Below are positions 1-6,744 of a stretch of DNA of 64,000 nucleotides, piece after piece; position 1 is the stretch's first letter; every line of letters starts with the position of its first letter. The DNA comes from a virus. The translations under genes were made by a program, and so were the position numbers. The notes beneath the pieces are model-generated. The model did not search any database. It saw nothing but the letters and a program-made list of their open reading frames with translations, and was not told the origin of the DNA. The DNA is taken from positions 1 through 64,000 of the IMG/VR virus record IMGVR_UViG_3300043464_002317. One strand, given 5' to 3'.

Positions 1-18
1 TATTCCTTTTGTTTTCAT
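1..18 (-). CDS. 5' end of a leftward gene, cut by the window edge
   Basis: Only the first six codons (MKTKGI) are inside the window, reading leftward from an ATG at 18-16. The start is supported by a -7 box (TATCTTTG on the minus strand, 30-23) only four bases upstream, the same near-leaderless geometry seen at other genes here. Nothing can be said about function. Confidence 0.35.
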
Positions 19-22
19 AGTG

Positions 23-54
23 CAAAGATAAGTTTTTTAGTTTAAAAAAAGAAA
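23..54 (-). promoter_or_regulatory. Probable host-type promoter
   Basis: The minus strand carries TATCTTTG (30-23), a match to the Bacteroidota -7 consensus TAnnTTTG. A TTTC lies 20 bp upstream (54-51), one mismatch from the -33 TTTG. It would start transcription at or just before the ATG at 18. Confidence 0.4.
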
Positions 55-63
55 ATTTATTTG

Positions 64-300
64 TTAAAATTTAGTTCTAAAATAGCCTTGCTCAATCTTT
101 AACTGTAGCGAATTTAGCTTTGAAGCTACATAGCTTAATACCTCTAAAGAATTTAGCTCTATTGTCTCAGCTTTTTGTTTATTTACATACTTTCTATACT
201 CTACTATAAACGTCCCCTTGTCAGTTGGTTTATAGTTATTTACGTAAACTTGTCTACCAAAACGTGCTGTAAGATACTCTGTTAAAATATTTAATTCCAT
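64..300 (-). CDS. Hypothetical protein, 78 aa
   Basis: A 78-aa leftward reading frame starting MELNILTEYL. It has no recognised motif, signal peptide or membrane segment; it is mixed charged/hydrophobic and could be a small alpha/beta protein. It is the last gene before the promoter at 23-54. On the minus strand a GGAGGT lies about 15 nt before the ATG, too far to be a convincing ribosome-binding site. Real-gene status rests on length and tight packing in the leftward arm. Confidence 0.55.
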   Translation of the reverse strand: MELNILTEYLTARFGRQVYVNNYKPTDKGTFIVEYRKYVNKQKAETIELNSLEVLSYVASKLNSLQLKIEQGYFRTKF

Positions 301-379
301 AACTTTTTTATTTGCACCTCCGTCTGTATCGCTCAGAATAAAGTCTTAAACTTTCGGAGGCTGATGAAAACCCAAAGAC

Positions 380-550
380 CTATTTTTCTATACCTAAAAG
401 CTTCTTTGCGCTAAAATATGCATAAGCTTTTTTCTGTGTTTCTGTTCCTGTCCTCTGAGGCTCAGGTAATAGATATTTGTTACCGTTAACTGTAGCCGAT
501 TTTTTACCTGATAAAATGGCTTGCTCTAATGTTTGAATTTGTTGTGTCAT
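380..550 (-). CDS. Small hypothetical protein, 56 aa
   Basis: A 56-aa frame starting MTQQIQTLEQAILSGKK and ending KKLLGIEK, hydrophilic and Lys/Gln-rich. It lies between two small genes on the same strand, and spacing to the neighbours is short. No family recognised. The 79 bp downstream (301-379) hold no gene that I can support. Confidence 0.5.
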   Translation of the reverse strand: MTQQIQTLEQAILSGKKSATVNGNKYLLPEPQRTGTETQKKAYAYFSAKKLLGIEK

Positions 551-562
551 GTTTTTTATTTT

Positions 563-637
563 TTAAAGGTTTATAATACAAACAGTTGTTAATATTGCTA
601 CACATATTGCAGCTGCATAAAAAGTTTTTTCAGTCAT
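563..637 (-). CDS. Single-pass membrane micropeptide, 24 aa
   Basis: A 24-aa frame: a short charged start (MTEKTFY) followed by a hydrophobic stretch AAAICVAILTTVCIINL that is long enough to cross a membrane. Its start overlaps the end of the preceding 48-aa gene by 8 bp, which suggests translational coupling. Function unknown; phage membrane micropeptides often act on host envelope or transporters, but nothing here shows that. Confidence 0.4.
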   Translation of the reverse strand: MTEKTFYAAAICVAILTTVCIINL

Positions 638-776
638 TTTTAAAAGTTTTTATGTGTTTAAGAAAATCTAATATAGCATTTTTCACACTACTTTCAAAGT
701 ATGTCTTTGAAATTCTTTTGCCTCCGATAGTCTGACTTGCTATCAAATTGCCATCAATTGTTTTTGTTAAAATCAT
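630..776 (-). CDS. Small hypothetical protein, 48 aa
   Basis: A 48-aa frame starting MILTKTIDGNLIASQTIGGK, with a Lys-rich helical C-terminus, overlapping the next micropeptide gene. A probable promoter (TACCTTTA -7 box) sits just upstream at 797-827. No family recognised. Confidence 0.45.
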   Translation of the reverse strand: MILTKTIDGNLIASQTIGGKRISKTYFESSVKNAILDFLKHIKTFKND

Positions 777-796
777 AGTCTATTTGTTTTGTAATG

Positions 797-827
797 TAAA
801 GGTATGTATTTTTTTTAAAAAAAGAAA
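797..827 (-). promoter_or_regulatory. Possible host-type promoter
   Basis: On the minus strand TACCTTTA (804-797) resembles the -7 box TAnnTTTG with the last base changed, and TTTC lies 19 bp upstream. It would serve the small-gene cluster 776 to 380. Weaker than the promoters at 1893 and 7928. Confidence 0.35.
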
Positions 828-831
828 TATT

Positions 832-1014
832 TTAACTTTTTTTTGCAATGTGCCAAAATCCAATAAGACAAACAATATCTGTTATAGATAATAAGGCTAA
901 AACGCCATATTGCTCTAAATTGAAATTGAATAGGTTAAAGACGGCTATTACAATAATAAAAGCTAGATAAGCTAGTAAAAATAGTACAAATAGCCATGAA
1001 ATTAATTTTTGCAT
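832..1014 (-). CDS. Small membrane protein, two transmembrane segments, 60 aa
   Basis: The 60-aa product is almost entirely hydrophobic: residues about 5-27 and 36-55 form two membrane-spanning helices joined by a short polar turn (NFNLEQ), with a Lys-Lys-Ser tail. It could be a holin-like, superinfection-exclusion or other inner-membrane peptide; the sequence does not decide. It lies 6 bp downstream of the 143-aa gene and is probably co-transcribed with it from 1483-1512. Confidence 0.55.
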   Translation of the reverse strand: MQKLISWLFVLFLLAYLAFIIVIAVFNLFNFNLEQYGVLALLSITDIVCLIGFWHIAKKS

Positions 1015-1020
1015 GATAGT

Positions 1021-1452
1021 TTATTTTGAAAGTGAATAAATAGCTTCCCCGTTACTAAAAGTCCCTTGCTTCACCAATACGTCTGAGAAGTCTTTGAATT
1101 TTGCCTCAGCTTTGTGCCATACTTTGTTTATCCAATGCTCCGCTAACTGTTCTTTTGTGCTCCAATGACTGTTTGGACGTATACTTATTGAAACAAGTCC
1201 ACAATATTCACTAATAGCAATTTCAACAAGGTTATTTTCTAAAAATATAAAGACTTCGTTACCGTCCCATCTTTTACAGTTAGTCAAAGATGGAAATAAG
1301 TCTTTTAAACTACTTTCGATATTGTCTTTTAAGTCATCATACCAAAAATCGTCCTCTATTGTTTCGTTTGTCTCTTCATCTATCCATGTACTTTCTACAT
1401 GAAGATAACTTACTTTTGTAGCGTAACTGAGATAATTTACTGAACGTCCCAT
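1021..1452 (-). CDS. Hypothetical protein, 143 aa
   Basis: An acidic, Trp-rich soluble protein (MGRSVNYLSYATKVSY...), with many aromatic residues in its middle (WIDEETNETIEDDFWYDDLK). The general look is that of a small phage protein also found as hypothetical in Bacteroidota phages, but I cannot name the family. It has its own promoter (1483-1512) and is followed by the small membrane protein gene. Confidence 0.6.
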   Translation of the reverse strand: MGRSVNYLSYATKVSYLHVESTWIDEETNETIEDDFWYDDLKDNIESSLKDLFPSLTNCKRWDGNEVFIFLENNLVEIAISEYCGLVSISIRPNSHWSTKEQLAEHWINKVWHKAEAKFKDFSDVLVKQGTFSNGEAIYSLSK

Positions 1453-1482
1453 AGTTTGTTGTTTTTTTGTTATTTGATAGTG

Positions 1483-1512
1483 TAAAGATAGTAATTTATT
1501 TTAAAGCGCAAA
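1483..1512 (-). promoter_or_regulatory. Host-type promoter for the 1452 to 832 genes
   Basis: Minus-strand TTTG (1512-1509), 18 bp, then TATCTTTA (1490-1483), about 30 bp before the ATG at 1452. This fits the Bacteroidota promoter TTTG/TAnnTTTG with one -7 mismatch. Confidence 0.5.
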
Positions 1513-1513
1513 G

Positions 1514-1861
1514 TTAAAATTTGTGAAAATAATTGTAGTCAAAAGTATACAATTCCCCTTTATACTGTTCCCCAAAAGATAAATTGCCTTTGCCATCATA
1601 CTCATATGCAATAGAGTCTTGTTTTAATTTTGTAGCCACAACAATAAGCCCAAACAAAATATCCTCTTCTGTTCTATTTGTTTCTATTTCAACTATTAAG
1701 CAACGTTCCTTAATATTTTGCGCCTCATAAAAACTATTATCATTGATACATAATCTTTGAAACGTGCCTATATTAGATATAGAAGCAATAGTCTTATTCA
1801 GTTGATTAGTAGGTTCAGTATCGCCTACATTCAGACCGATATTTAAAATTAATTTTGCCAT
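1514..1861 (-). CDS. Hypothetical protein, 115 aa
   Basis: A 115-aa soluble protein starting MAKLILNIGLNVGDTEPTNQL. The pattern of an N-terminal strand (LILNIGLNVG) and a later IVEIETNRTEEDILFGLIVVATKLKQ segment suggests a small alpha/beta fold. No known family recognised. A good promoter lies at 1893-1923, so it heads its own transcript. Confidence 0.6.
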   Translation of the reverse strand: MAKLILNIGLNVGDTEPTNQLNKTIASISNIGTFQRLCINDNSFYEAQNIKERCLIVEIETNRTEEDILFGLIVVATKLKQDSIAYEYDGKGNLSFGEQYKGELYTFDYNYFHKF

Positions 1862-1892
1862 GTTATAAAGTTTTAATTATTATTTGATAGAA

Positions 1893-1923
1893 CAAAGGTA
1901 TACTATTATACCAATAAACCAAA
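1893..1923 (-). promoter_or_regulatory. Host-type promoter
   Basis: Minus-strand TTTG (1923-1920), 19 bp, then a perfect TACCTTTG (1900-1893). The ATG of the 115-aa gene follows about 30 bp later. It restarts leftward transcription after the terminator at 2129-2169. Confidence 0.6.
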
Positions 1924-1994
1924 CTTAAAACTGTTAAGAAAATATAAAAAATAATAGCCTATATATATACATAAATAGAAACACTAGTCTACAG

Positions 1995-2022
1995 AAGACA
2001 AGCAAACAAAGACAAGCAAACA
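1995..2022. repeat. Perfect 14-bp tandem duplication
   Basis: AAGACAAGCAAACA occurs twice head-to-tail (1995-2008 and 2009-2022). It lies in the gene-free stretch 1924-2276, followed at about 2035-2085 by imperfect TACATACAT-type repeats. No gene is visible in this stretch. Confidence 0.7.
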
Positions 2023-2128
2023 TAAAATAATAAAGTATACATACATAGTGTACATACATTGTACATACATACTAAAATATGTAGTACATAGTCTTGCTTC
2101 TAAAAAATTAGTAATGTCAAAAATAAAA

Positions 2129-2169
2129 TACCCCCTACACAAATGTTTTAAAACTTGCATAGGGGGGTA
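2129..2169 (-). terminator. Rho-independent terminator of the leftward arm
   Basis: Read leftward, a stem of TTACCCCCCTA-type bases pairs with TAGGGGGTA (arms at 2160-2169 and 2129-2137), followed by TTTTATTTTTG. The loop itself contains the palindrome GTTTTAAAAC. It sits after the last gene of the RecA-to-DUF5522 run and before the promoter at 1893, so it plausibly ends that transcript. The run of Gs and Cs stands out in an otherwise AT-rich sequence. Confidence 0.65.
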
Positions 2170-2186
2170 ACCTCAGAAATTTTTAT

Positions 2187-2237
2187 GGGGGGAGGTTTAC
2201 TATATATTATGTACGGTCACAATTACTGAGAGCCCCC
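2187..2237 (-). other. Second GC-run hairpin upstream of the terminator
   Basis: CCCCC at 2233-2237 (GGGGG in the leftward transcript) can pair with GGGGGG at 2187-2192 across a roughly 40-nt AT-rich loop. The same runs could pair instead with those of the terminator hairpin, so mutually exclusive structures are possible. Seen only as complementary runs; folding was not computed. Confidence 0.3.
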
Positions 2238-2241
2238 AGCA

Positions 2242-2289
2242 AAATCAAATTAAATAAAACTTAATATTAAATCAAATTAAATAAAACTT
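2242..2289. repeat. 21-bp direct repeat
   Basis: The 21-bp unit beginning AAATCAAATTAAATAAAACT and ending in T occurs at 2242-2262 and 2269-2289, separated by six bases. The right copy overlaps the stop codon of the DUF5522-like gene (2277-2279). Possible slippage duplication or protein-binding site. Confidence 0.65.
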
Positions 2290-2417
2290 GAAAGTGGTAG
2301 AAAGGCGAATCTTTTCCACTGGTAAAAACACTGTTCCTTTATATAGGGACAGTTCTTACAACCGTTCTTACAGCACCTGCCTCTTTTTAGCAGGAATTCT
2401 TTGGTGAGGGGTTTCAT
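2277..2417 (-). CDS. Cys-rich miniprotein resembling DUF5522, 46 aa
   Basis: A 46-aa protein whose core, residues 11-25 (KRGRCCKNGCKNCPY), matches the hallmark of the bacterial DUF5522 family (RG-CC-x3-C-x2-CPY, from memory). Four cysteines at 15, 16, 20 and 23 probably bind a metal. The host family is of unknown function and common in Bacteroidota, so a host-derived copy is plausible. Its ATG overlaps the TGA of the upstream 50-aa gene (ATGA), so the two are translationally coupled. It is the last gene before the leftward terminator. Confidence 0.6.
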   Translation of the reverse strand: MKPLTKEFLLKRGRCCKNGCKNCPYIKEQCFYQWKRFAFLPLSSFI

Positions 2418-2566
2418 GCTGTATACTCTAAATGGAGGTGAGTTGGTACAAAGGTGTTTGGTTTACGTATTAGTTGGTAAATACAGTTGTTGGAGTAATA
2501 GAAGTCTAGGTTAGTTGGAGAGTCTATTTTACAGGATACTTTACTTACTGCTATTGTTTGTTTCAT
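2414..2566 (-). CDS. Small hypothetical protein, 50 aa
   Basis: A 50-aa frame (MKQTIAVSKVSCKIDSPTNL...), aromatic-rich in the middle (DFYYSNNCIYQLI). ATGA overlaps join it to the PhoH-like gene upstream and the DUF5522-like gene downstream, a strong sign that all three are real and co-translated. No family recognised. Confidence 0.55.
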   Translation of the reverse strand: MKQTIAVSKVSCKIDSPTNLDFYYSNNCIYQLIRKPNTFVPTHLHLEYTA

Positions 2567-3222
2567 TTCTTATAGGTAAAGTCTAATATTTTTTGAACGA
2601 GGTCATGTCTGTGGTTTCCTTTTAGGTCTATTCTTTTAATTTCATCAAAGTGATTAGATAGGTTTATTACCCAAGATAAGCCGTCATTTTGAGAAGTTAT
2701 GTCCTTTTGTTGCAAATCTCCGAGCAACACTATTTTACCTGTTTTGCCAAGCCTTGTTACTAAAGCTTCCATCTCTTTTTGGGTACTGTTTTGAGCTTCA
2801 TCTACAATAACAAAATTAGAAAAAGTTTTTCCACGGACAAACTGCAAAGCTTGTTCCTTTATAATGTCTTTTTCAAGATATTCTTTTATTTTAGTTTTAT
2901 TAATTGAACATGTTTCAAGATTTTCTATAAACGCCTCAAAATACGGGGAGAGTTTGGATGTTAAATCTCCAGGCATAAAACCTAATGTTTTGCCTACTTC
3001 AACAGTTGGTCTAAATAAGACTATATTATCTGCCATTTTTTTAGCTAAGAAATGTAGAGCGCAATGAGCTGCACATAAACTTTTTCCGCTGCCAGGTCTT
3101 CCTGTAATAATTGTTATAGGATTTTCATAAATATATTTAGAAGCTAACTTTTGCTCCTCATTCAGTTGAATAGCATTAATCTCTTTAATTTCTGATTTTC
3201 TTTCTCTATTTGCCTCTTTCAT
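2563..3222 (-). CDS. phoH: PhoH-like P-loop ATPase, 219 aa
   Basis: A cytoplasmic P-loop ATPase of the PhoH family. Visible motifs: Walker A GRPGSGKS (residues 41-48); the family-specific RPTVEVGKTLGFMPGDL (71-87) followed by K..PY; and Walker B VIVDEAQN (138-145), then GDLQQ (sensor). The length is typical of the stand-alone phage form. PhoH is widespread in phages; the family is related to RNA helicase/nuclease modules, and its role in infection is unsettled. It starts inside a tiny upstream membrane-peptide frame (ATGA overlap) and ends overlapping a 50-aa gene. Confidence 0.9.
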   Translation of the reverse strand: MKEANRERKSEIKEINAIQLNEEQKLASKYIYENPITIITGRPGSGKSLCAAHCALHFLAKKMADNIVLFRPTVEVGKTLGFMPGDLTSKLSPYFEAFIENLETCSINKTKIKEYLEKDIIKEQALQFVRGKTFSNFVIVDEAQNSTQKEMEALVTRLGKTGKIVLLGDLQQKDITSQNDGLSWVINLSNHFDEIKRIDLKGNHRHDLVQKILDFTYKK

Positions 3223-3305
3223 TTCTTATTTTTAATTATACTCACTAATATTTCTACTCCTGCTATAAATAACGCCATTATTACTATTAATATAAATTCT
3301 TTCAT
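3219..3305 (-). CDS. Membrane micropeptide upstream of phoH, 28 aa
   Basis: MKEFILIVIMALFIAGVEIL plus VSIIKNKK: a single predicted transmembrane helix with a basic C-terminal tail, presumably cytoplasmic. The stop overlaps the phoH start (ATGA), which argues that it is translated. No family assigned. Confidence 0.45.
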   Translation of the reverse strand: MKEFILIVIMALFIAGVEILVSIIKNKK

Positions 3306-3320
3306 AGTGTTTAACTGAAA

Positions 3321-3821
3321 TTATTTTAAAATTGTAGCTTTTACAATACTTGCAAGCTGCTCGGTTGTGAAATAAACATCTTCTCCATTCATCAGTTTTT
3401 TTCTTTGTTGTAATGAAATTCCTTTCGTCCCGAATATTTTTCGAGAATGGTTGGTCAATATCTTTTTAGATATTTCTAATTTAATTTGGTCTTCAGTAGT
3501 ACTTGGTTTTCCTTCAAAGCCTACGTATATTGGAGTAGATACCTGATGATATGCTCCTATGCAAGAGCCGATTATATGTTTTTTACACTGCGCTCTGATA
3601 AATAGCTCAAAAGCTGAGGAGTACAATTGCCCCCAGCCATATAAAATAGTGCGTTCTTTGTTTCTGTTTATAACTGATGAAGTTACAGCCATTATATCAT
3701 GGTCTCCTCCTTCAGAGTTTACATATAAATGTAATATATCGTTTTCTTGTAAGCTGTTATAAGCGTTGATAATCGCTTCTAAAAAGCTATCAGTAATTTC
3801 AGATTTTAAGTTAAGCCACAT
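3321..3821 (-). CDS. ClpP-like serine peptidase (S14/SppA-type crotonase fold), 166 aa
   Basis: The pattern follows ClpP. LHLYVNSEGGD (30-40) matches the oxyanion-loop INSPGG. GWGQLYSSAFELF (62-74) aligns with G-x-A-A-S-M-G, making Ser68 the likely nucleophile. IGAYHQVS (88-95) supplies the likely catalytic His92 (MIHQP in ClpP). EDVYFTTEQLASIV near the end matches the D-x-x-L-T-A-E-E-A region. It is shorter than bacterial ClpP (about 195-200 aa). In phages such enzymes often act as prohead proteases; here it lies far from the capsid genes, so a role in virion-protein processing is inference. It overlaps the next gene by 11 bp. Confidence 0.65.
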   Translation of the reverse strand: MWLNLKSEITDSFLEAIINAYNSLQENDILHLYVNSEGGDHDIMAVTSSVINRNKERTILYGWGQLYSSAFELFIRAQCKKHIIGSCIGAYHQVSTPIYVGFEGKPSTTEDQIKLEISKKILTNHSRKIFGTKGISLQQRKKLMNGEDVYFTTEQLASIVKATILK

Positions 3822-4014
3822 TTTCTAATTCATTTAAAACTTGTTTAATTGCTTCTGCCATTTCATAATGCTCGATAATCTCAAATTTAGGGAGCATTTC
3901 TTTTAATACGTGAGAATCAAGATTCTTAGCCATCATATCTAAATAAATATCGTATTTTAGTTTAAGCACTTCTTGCTCAAACGGATTTTCTGATGTTAAA
4001 TCTTTTTCTTCCAT
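3811..4014 (-). CDS. Hypothetical protein, 67 aa
   Basis: A short, acidic, helical protein (MEEKDLTSENPFEQEVLKLKYDIYLDMMAK...), with no recognised domain. It overlaps the winged-helix gene at its 5' end by 38 bp and the ClpP-like gene at its 3' end, so it is part of one tightly packed operon. Confidence 0.6.
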   Translation of the reverse strand: MEEKDLTSENPFEQEVLKLKYDIYLDMMAKNLDSHVLKEMLPKFEIIEHYEMAEAIKQVLNELENVA

Positions 4015-4321
4015 CGGTAAAAATTAGTATTCCTTTTTTGCGTATAGACCGTATAAATATATTTGGGTCTTCTTTAAACAGTCTTTTTAACATCACCATA
4101 TAAACATCAAAACTTCTTTTCTTTATTGTAGTAAATGGTTTATCATATCTTTCAATTATTTTTTCACGAGTTGTATAGTTGTTTTTATGAAACACCAGGC
4201 TTTCAAAAATATCTGCACATCTACTTGTCACTTTAAGTTTATCTCCGTTTGGGGCTGTTAAAATATTGTTCTGCAAACAAAATTTCCCTAAGAAGTATTT
4301 TTTATCTGGTTTACGGTTCAT
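3977..4321 (-). CDS. OmpR/PhoB-type winged-helix DNA-binding protein, 114 aa
   Basis: Residues about 9-108 follow the Trans_reg_C (OmpR/PhoB effector) pattern: an N-terminal strand pair (YFLGKFCLQNNILTAPNGD), LKVTSRCADIFESLVFHKNN in place of the LT-x-x-E-x-x-LL helix, TREKIIERY, the recognition helix KRSFDVYMVMLKRLF (68-82), and the wing IRSIRKKGILIF. There is no receiver domain, so it is a bare DNA-binding effector and cannot be a phosphorylated response regulator. It is a candidate phage transcription factor, possibly for the late composite promoters; that link is inference. It overlaps genes on both sides. Confidence 0.7.
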   Translation of the reverse strand: MNRKPDKKYFLGKFCLQNNILTAPNGDKLKVTSRCADIFESLVFHKNNYTTREKIIERYDKPFTTIKKRSFDVYMVMLKRLFKEDPNIFIRSIRKKGILIFTDGRKRFNIRKSV

Positions 4322-4628
4322 GTATTTCTATAAAAGGCTCAATCATTTTTAAAAAAACATCTAAACCTAATCGGTAAATAACAGGGTCTTCTTGCCCATA
4401 TAGAAGTATTGATACTTTATTTTTACCTATATCGTTAAATCTATCTATGTCTGATAATCTTACATACTGATGTCCATGTACCTCTCCTTCGCAAGGGCAT
4501 TTAGTATTAATACCTAAACGCTCGTTTCTTTCTTTACATTTGTAGCAATCATCCCCTTCTTCTTCTGTAAGGTCAAAAAGAACTGGCAGTTTTAACCAGA
4601 TTTCTTTATTCATGTTGTTTTTGTCCAT
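4311..4628 (-). CDS. Hypothetical protein with possible zinc site, 105 aa
   Basis: Contains C28-x2-C31 and C44-x-C46 followed by H51-x-H53, a spacing compatible with one structural zinc. The rest (SDIDRFNDIGKNKVSILLYG..., then PVIYRLGLDVFLKMIEPFIEIHEP) is ordinary soluble sequence. It overlaps the phosphoesterase gene upstream by 19 bp and the winged-helix gene downstream by 11 bp. Function unknown. Confidence 0.6.
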   Translation of the reverse strand: MDKNNMNKEIWLKLPVLFDLTEEEGDDCYKCKERNERLGINTKCPCEGEVHGHQYVRLSDIDRFNDIGKNKVSILLYGQEDPVIYRLGLDVFLKMIEPFIEIHEP

Positions 4629-6199
4629 AATGTTGTAAAGTTATTTTCAATAAGAATTATTTGTTGCGCTTTCCCATCTGTATGTACAATAGTTGCTCCG
4701 TGTAACCAAGTTGTTAGCCCTTTATTGTACCCCATTTCATATTTTGTGCAAGTTCCGCTGGACAGACAACCGTCTTCTCTAAAAACTGTATGGTCATGGT
4801 TTTTTATTATCTTCGTAGAAAGCTTTCTAAAGGTCGTATTAGAGCCTTTTGCTCCGTTTGTACCTAAGTGCCCATGGAAACCTAATTCCCAGCCTAATAC
4901 CCTAAAAGAATCATCTACGCCAAGGGTTGTAATCTCTTTTCCATATCTTTCTTCTAAAATATAAGGTAATAAACCTTTAGGAGCTTTTTCTTCAAGAAGA
5001 ACTTGTAGAAATTTATTATATGTTAAAGCATTTACAGGGTCTTTTCTCCAATCTTGTCCGATAATATATTGGTCTAAGTGTTCGTCATGGTTTGACCTAA
5101 CTACTACTAAGCCATATTTTTTCCATTTATCGCAAAAATTAAAAACTTCTTGAAGCTCTTTTTCGATTAGATTTGTTTGGTATTTATGAGCTAAATACTC
5201 TTTCACTGGATTTTTAATATCGTGTTTACGTACAGAGTACATATCTACAATATCGTGAATTACAGTATAATCTGGTTTTAATACTTTTATAAGTTTTTCT
5301 TCTATAGTGTTTATCACAGCATCGTCATGTTTTCCTAAATGAAGGTCTCCAAGAACTATAGTAGAGATTTTTTTGTTTTTAGATACTTTCCCATTACGCA
5401 CAGTAAAATATAAATCGGTAAATTCGCCTTCTTCAGTGGATGTAACATTTCTCATATAAAAAATATTTTCATCTTTTATTTCCACTAAAACAAATCCGTA
5501 AGTGTGGTGTGCTTCTCCAACTTTTCCGCTATTACTGTCAGTATAATTTGCATAAGTGCAAGTTCCAGTAGTTATCATTACTTTTGGGTCGTAAGTTTTT
5601 AACCTTGGAACTGAACGAAGGTGTACTCGTGGATGCCCAACAATACAACTGTTCAAAGAGGACATTAACTCTTTAGCTTGTAAAGGATTAGAAGAAGTCG
5701 GTTGTACTTTTACATCCCCCAATAAAACCAATTTAGGGTGAATATGCTCTCTTCTTGCATGTAAATATTTAGTTATAGATTCATCCCATTTATCTACTTT
5801 TTTATCCGTGAATACTGAAGTTGGGTTTTTATAACGAAGAGGTATAACAATGATTTCAGCTTCTAAGAAAGCTGCATAAGCTTCCATATTCTTTAAAAAT
5901 TCTTCGTTAACTGGAGTAGCGTTTTGAGCGCACGTAATTAAGTAATACTTGCTTTTTTTCAACTTGTTCGTCATCGCCATTTTAAAATGCTCTCCGTGCT
6001 CAATTAAAGTAGTCGATTCTGACCTGTCGTCAAGGTTACTAGAAATAAATTTCGATAGTTTTCTTCTGAAATTGTCGTTGTAAGTCAATTTCATGTGTTT
6101 TGCAACAATCTCAGCTGTTTTTGTTATATTAAGGTTATTCTTAGAATAAACACTATTTATAAAAGCTTTGTGCGGTAAAAATGTACTTTCTTTTGCCAT
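4610..6199 (-). CDS. Calcineurin-like metallophosphoesterase, 529 aa
   Basis: The C-terminal half carries metallophosphoesterase motifs: GDLHLGKHDD (about residues 283-292), then HDIVDMY, VVRSNHDEHLDQ (about 368-379) and GFHGHLG (about 440-446). These are D-x-H, the GNHD/E variant SNHDEH and the GH-x-H-like element. The N-terminal part begins with a helix-turn-helix-like stretch (HKAFINSVYSKNNLNITKTAEIVAKH split over residues 10-35). A phage DNA-processing or nucleotide phosphoesterase role is likely; substrate unknown. It sits one base from the GIY-YIG gene upstream. Confidence 0.8.
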   Translation of the reverse strand: MAKESTFLPHKAFINSVYSKNNLNITKTAEIVAKHMKLTYNDNFRRKLSKFISSNLDDRSESTTLIEHGEHFKMAMTNKLKKSKYYLITCAQNATPVNEEFLKNMEAYAAFLEAEIIVIPLRYKNPTSVFTDKKVDKWDESITKYLHARREHIHPKLVLLGDVKVQPTSSNPLQAKELMSSLNSCIVGHPRVHLRSVPRLKTYDPKVMITTGTCTYANYTDSNSGKVGEAHHTYGFVLVEIKDENIFYMRNVTSTEEGEFTDLYFTVRNGKVSKNKKISTIVLGDLHLGKHDDAVINTIEEKLIKVLKPDYTVIHDIVDMYSVRKHDIKNPVKEYLAHKYQTNLIEKELQEVFNFCDKWKKYGLVVVRSNHDEHLDQYIIGQDWRKDPVNALTYNKFLQVLLEEKAPKGLLPYILEERYGKEITTLGVDDSFRVLGWELGFHGHLGTNGAKGSNTTFRKLSTKIIKNHDHTVFREDGCLSSGTCTKYEMGYNKGLTTWLHGATIVHTDGKAQQIILIENNFTTLWTKTT

Positions 6200-6200
6200 T

Positions 6201-6647
6201 TTATTTATAATCTGATGAAAAGATTTTTCCTAATACGTTCTTGTTATAACAACCTTCAGTTTGCAGACAATCTGAACATAAAATAAATTTTAATTCCCAA
6301 GCTGTCATATTTCTTCTTGTTTTGCAAAACTGCAATATTTTTTTTATGTACTTATGCCCAATAGCTAGGTCTTCATTTAGCTCTTTGCATGAACCTGTAT
6401 AACTTTGCCAATTTGTTTCTGAAACATCAATCTTAAACTTTTTACGTTTGTTTTCTGGTAAGGCTTTTTCTTTTATTGTAAGCTTCTTTTTCCTGTAAGA
6501 ATAAAAAGATTTTTTCCCAATATAAATTTTATTATTTGTTAAGTTCTCAATTATGTATACAAAACCCTCATAACCTTCTGGAGCTTTTTTTACTGCCTTT
6601 TCAGATAAAGAGTCTATCCAATCTTGATGTAACTTCTTTTTAGGCAT
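6201..6647 (-). CDS. GIY-YIG nuclease, SegE-like, 148 aa
   Basis: Residues about 28-45 read GFVYIIENLTNNKIYIGKK, a GIY-YIG variant (YII...YIG), followed by a basic KKSFYSYRKKK segment, then NWQSYTGS and a later AWELKFI containing the likely metal-binding Glu. This matches phage SegE-type GIY-YIG proteins. Such enzymes are stand-alone homing endonucleases or degrade host/competitor DNA; which applies is not visible. It has its own promoter (6713-6744) inside the 3' end of recA. Confidence 0.75.
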   Translation of the reverse strand: MPKKKLHQDWIDSLSEKAVKKAPEGYEGFVYIIENLTNNKIYIGKKSFYSYRKKKLTIKEKALPENKRKKFKIDVSETNWQSYTGSCKELNEDLAIGHKYIKKILQFCKTRRNMTAWELKFILCSDCLQTEGCYNKNVLGKIFSSDYK

Positions 6648-6712
6648 TATAAAAATTTATATATAAAGTCAATAATTTTCTTACCTATTTTTGTTTGATA
6701 CATTGATACCAA

Positions 6713-6744
6713 CAAAGATAATAAAAAGTATCTCATATTCCAAA
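6713..6744 (-). promoter_or_regulatory. Host-type promoter inside recA 3' end
   Basis: Minus-strand TTTG (6744-6741), 20 bp, TATCTTTG (6720-6713): a full Bacteroidota promoter. The -33 half lies within the last recA codons. It gives a leader of about 60 nt before the GIY-YIG ATG at 6647. Confidence 0.65.

Noticed and set aside
2864-3067. Rightward frame opposite phoH (and 3559-3762, 4725-4964)
   Set aside because: Antisense shadows of well-supported leftward genes with no start signals.
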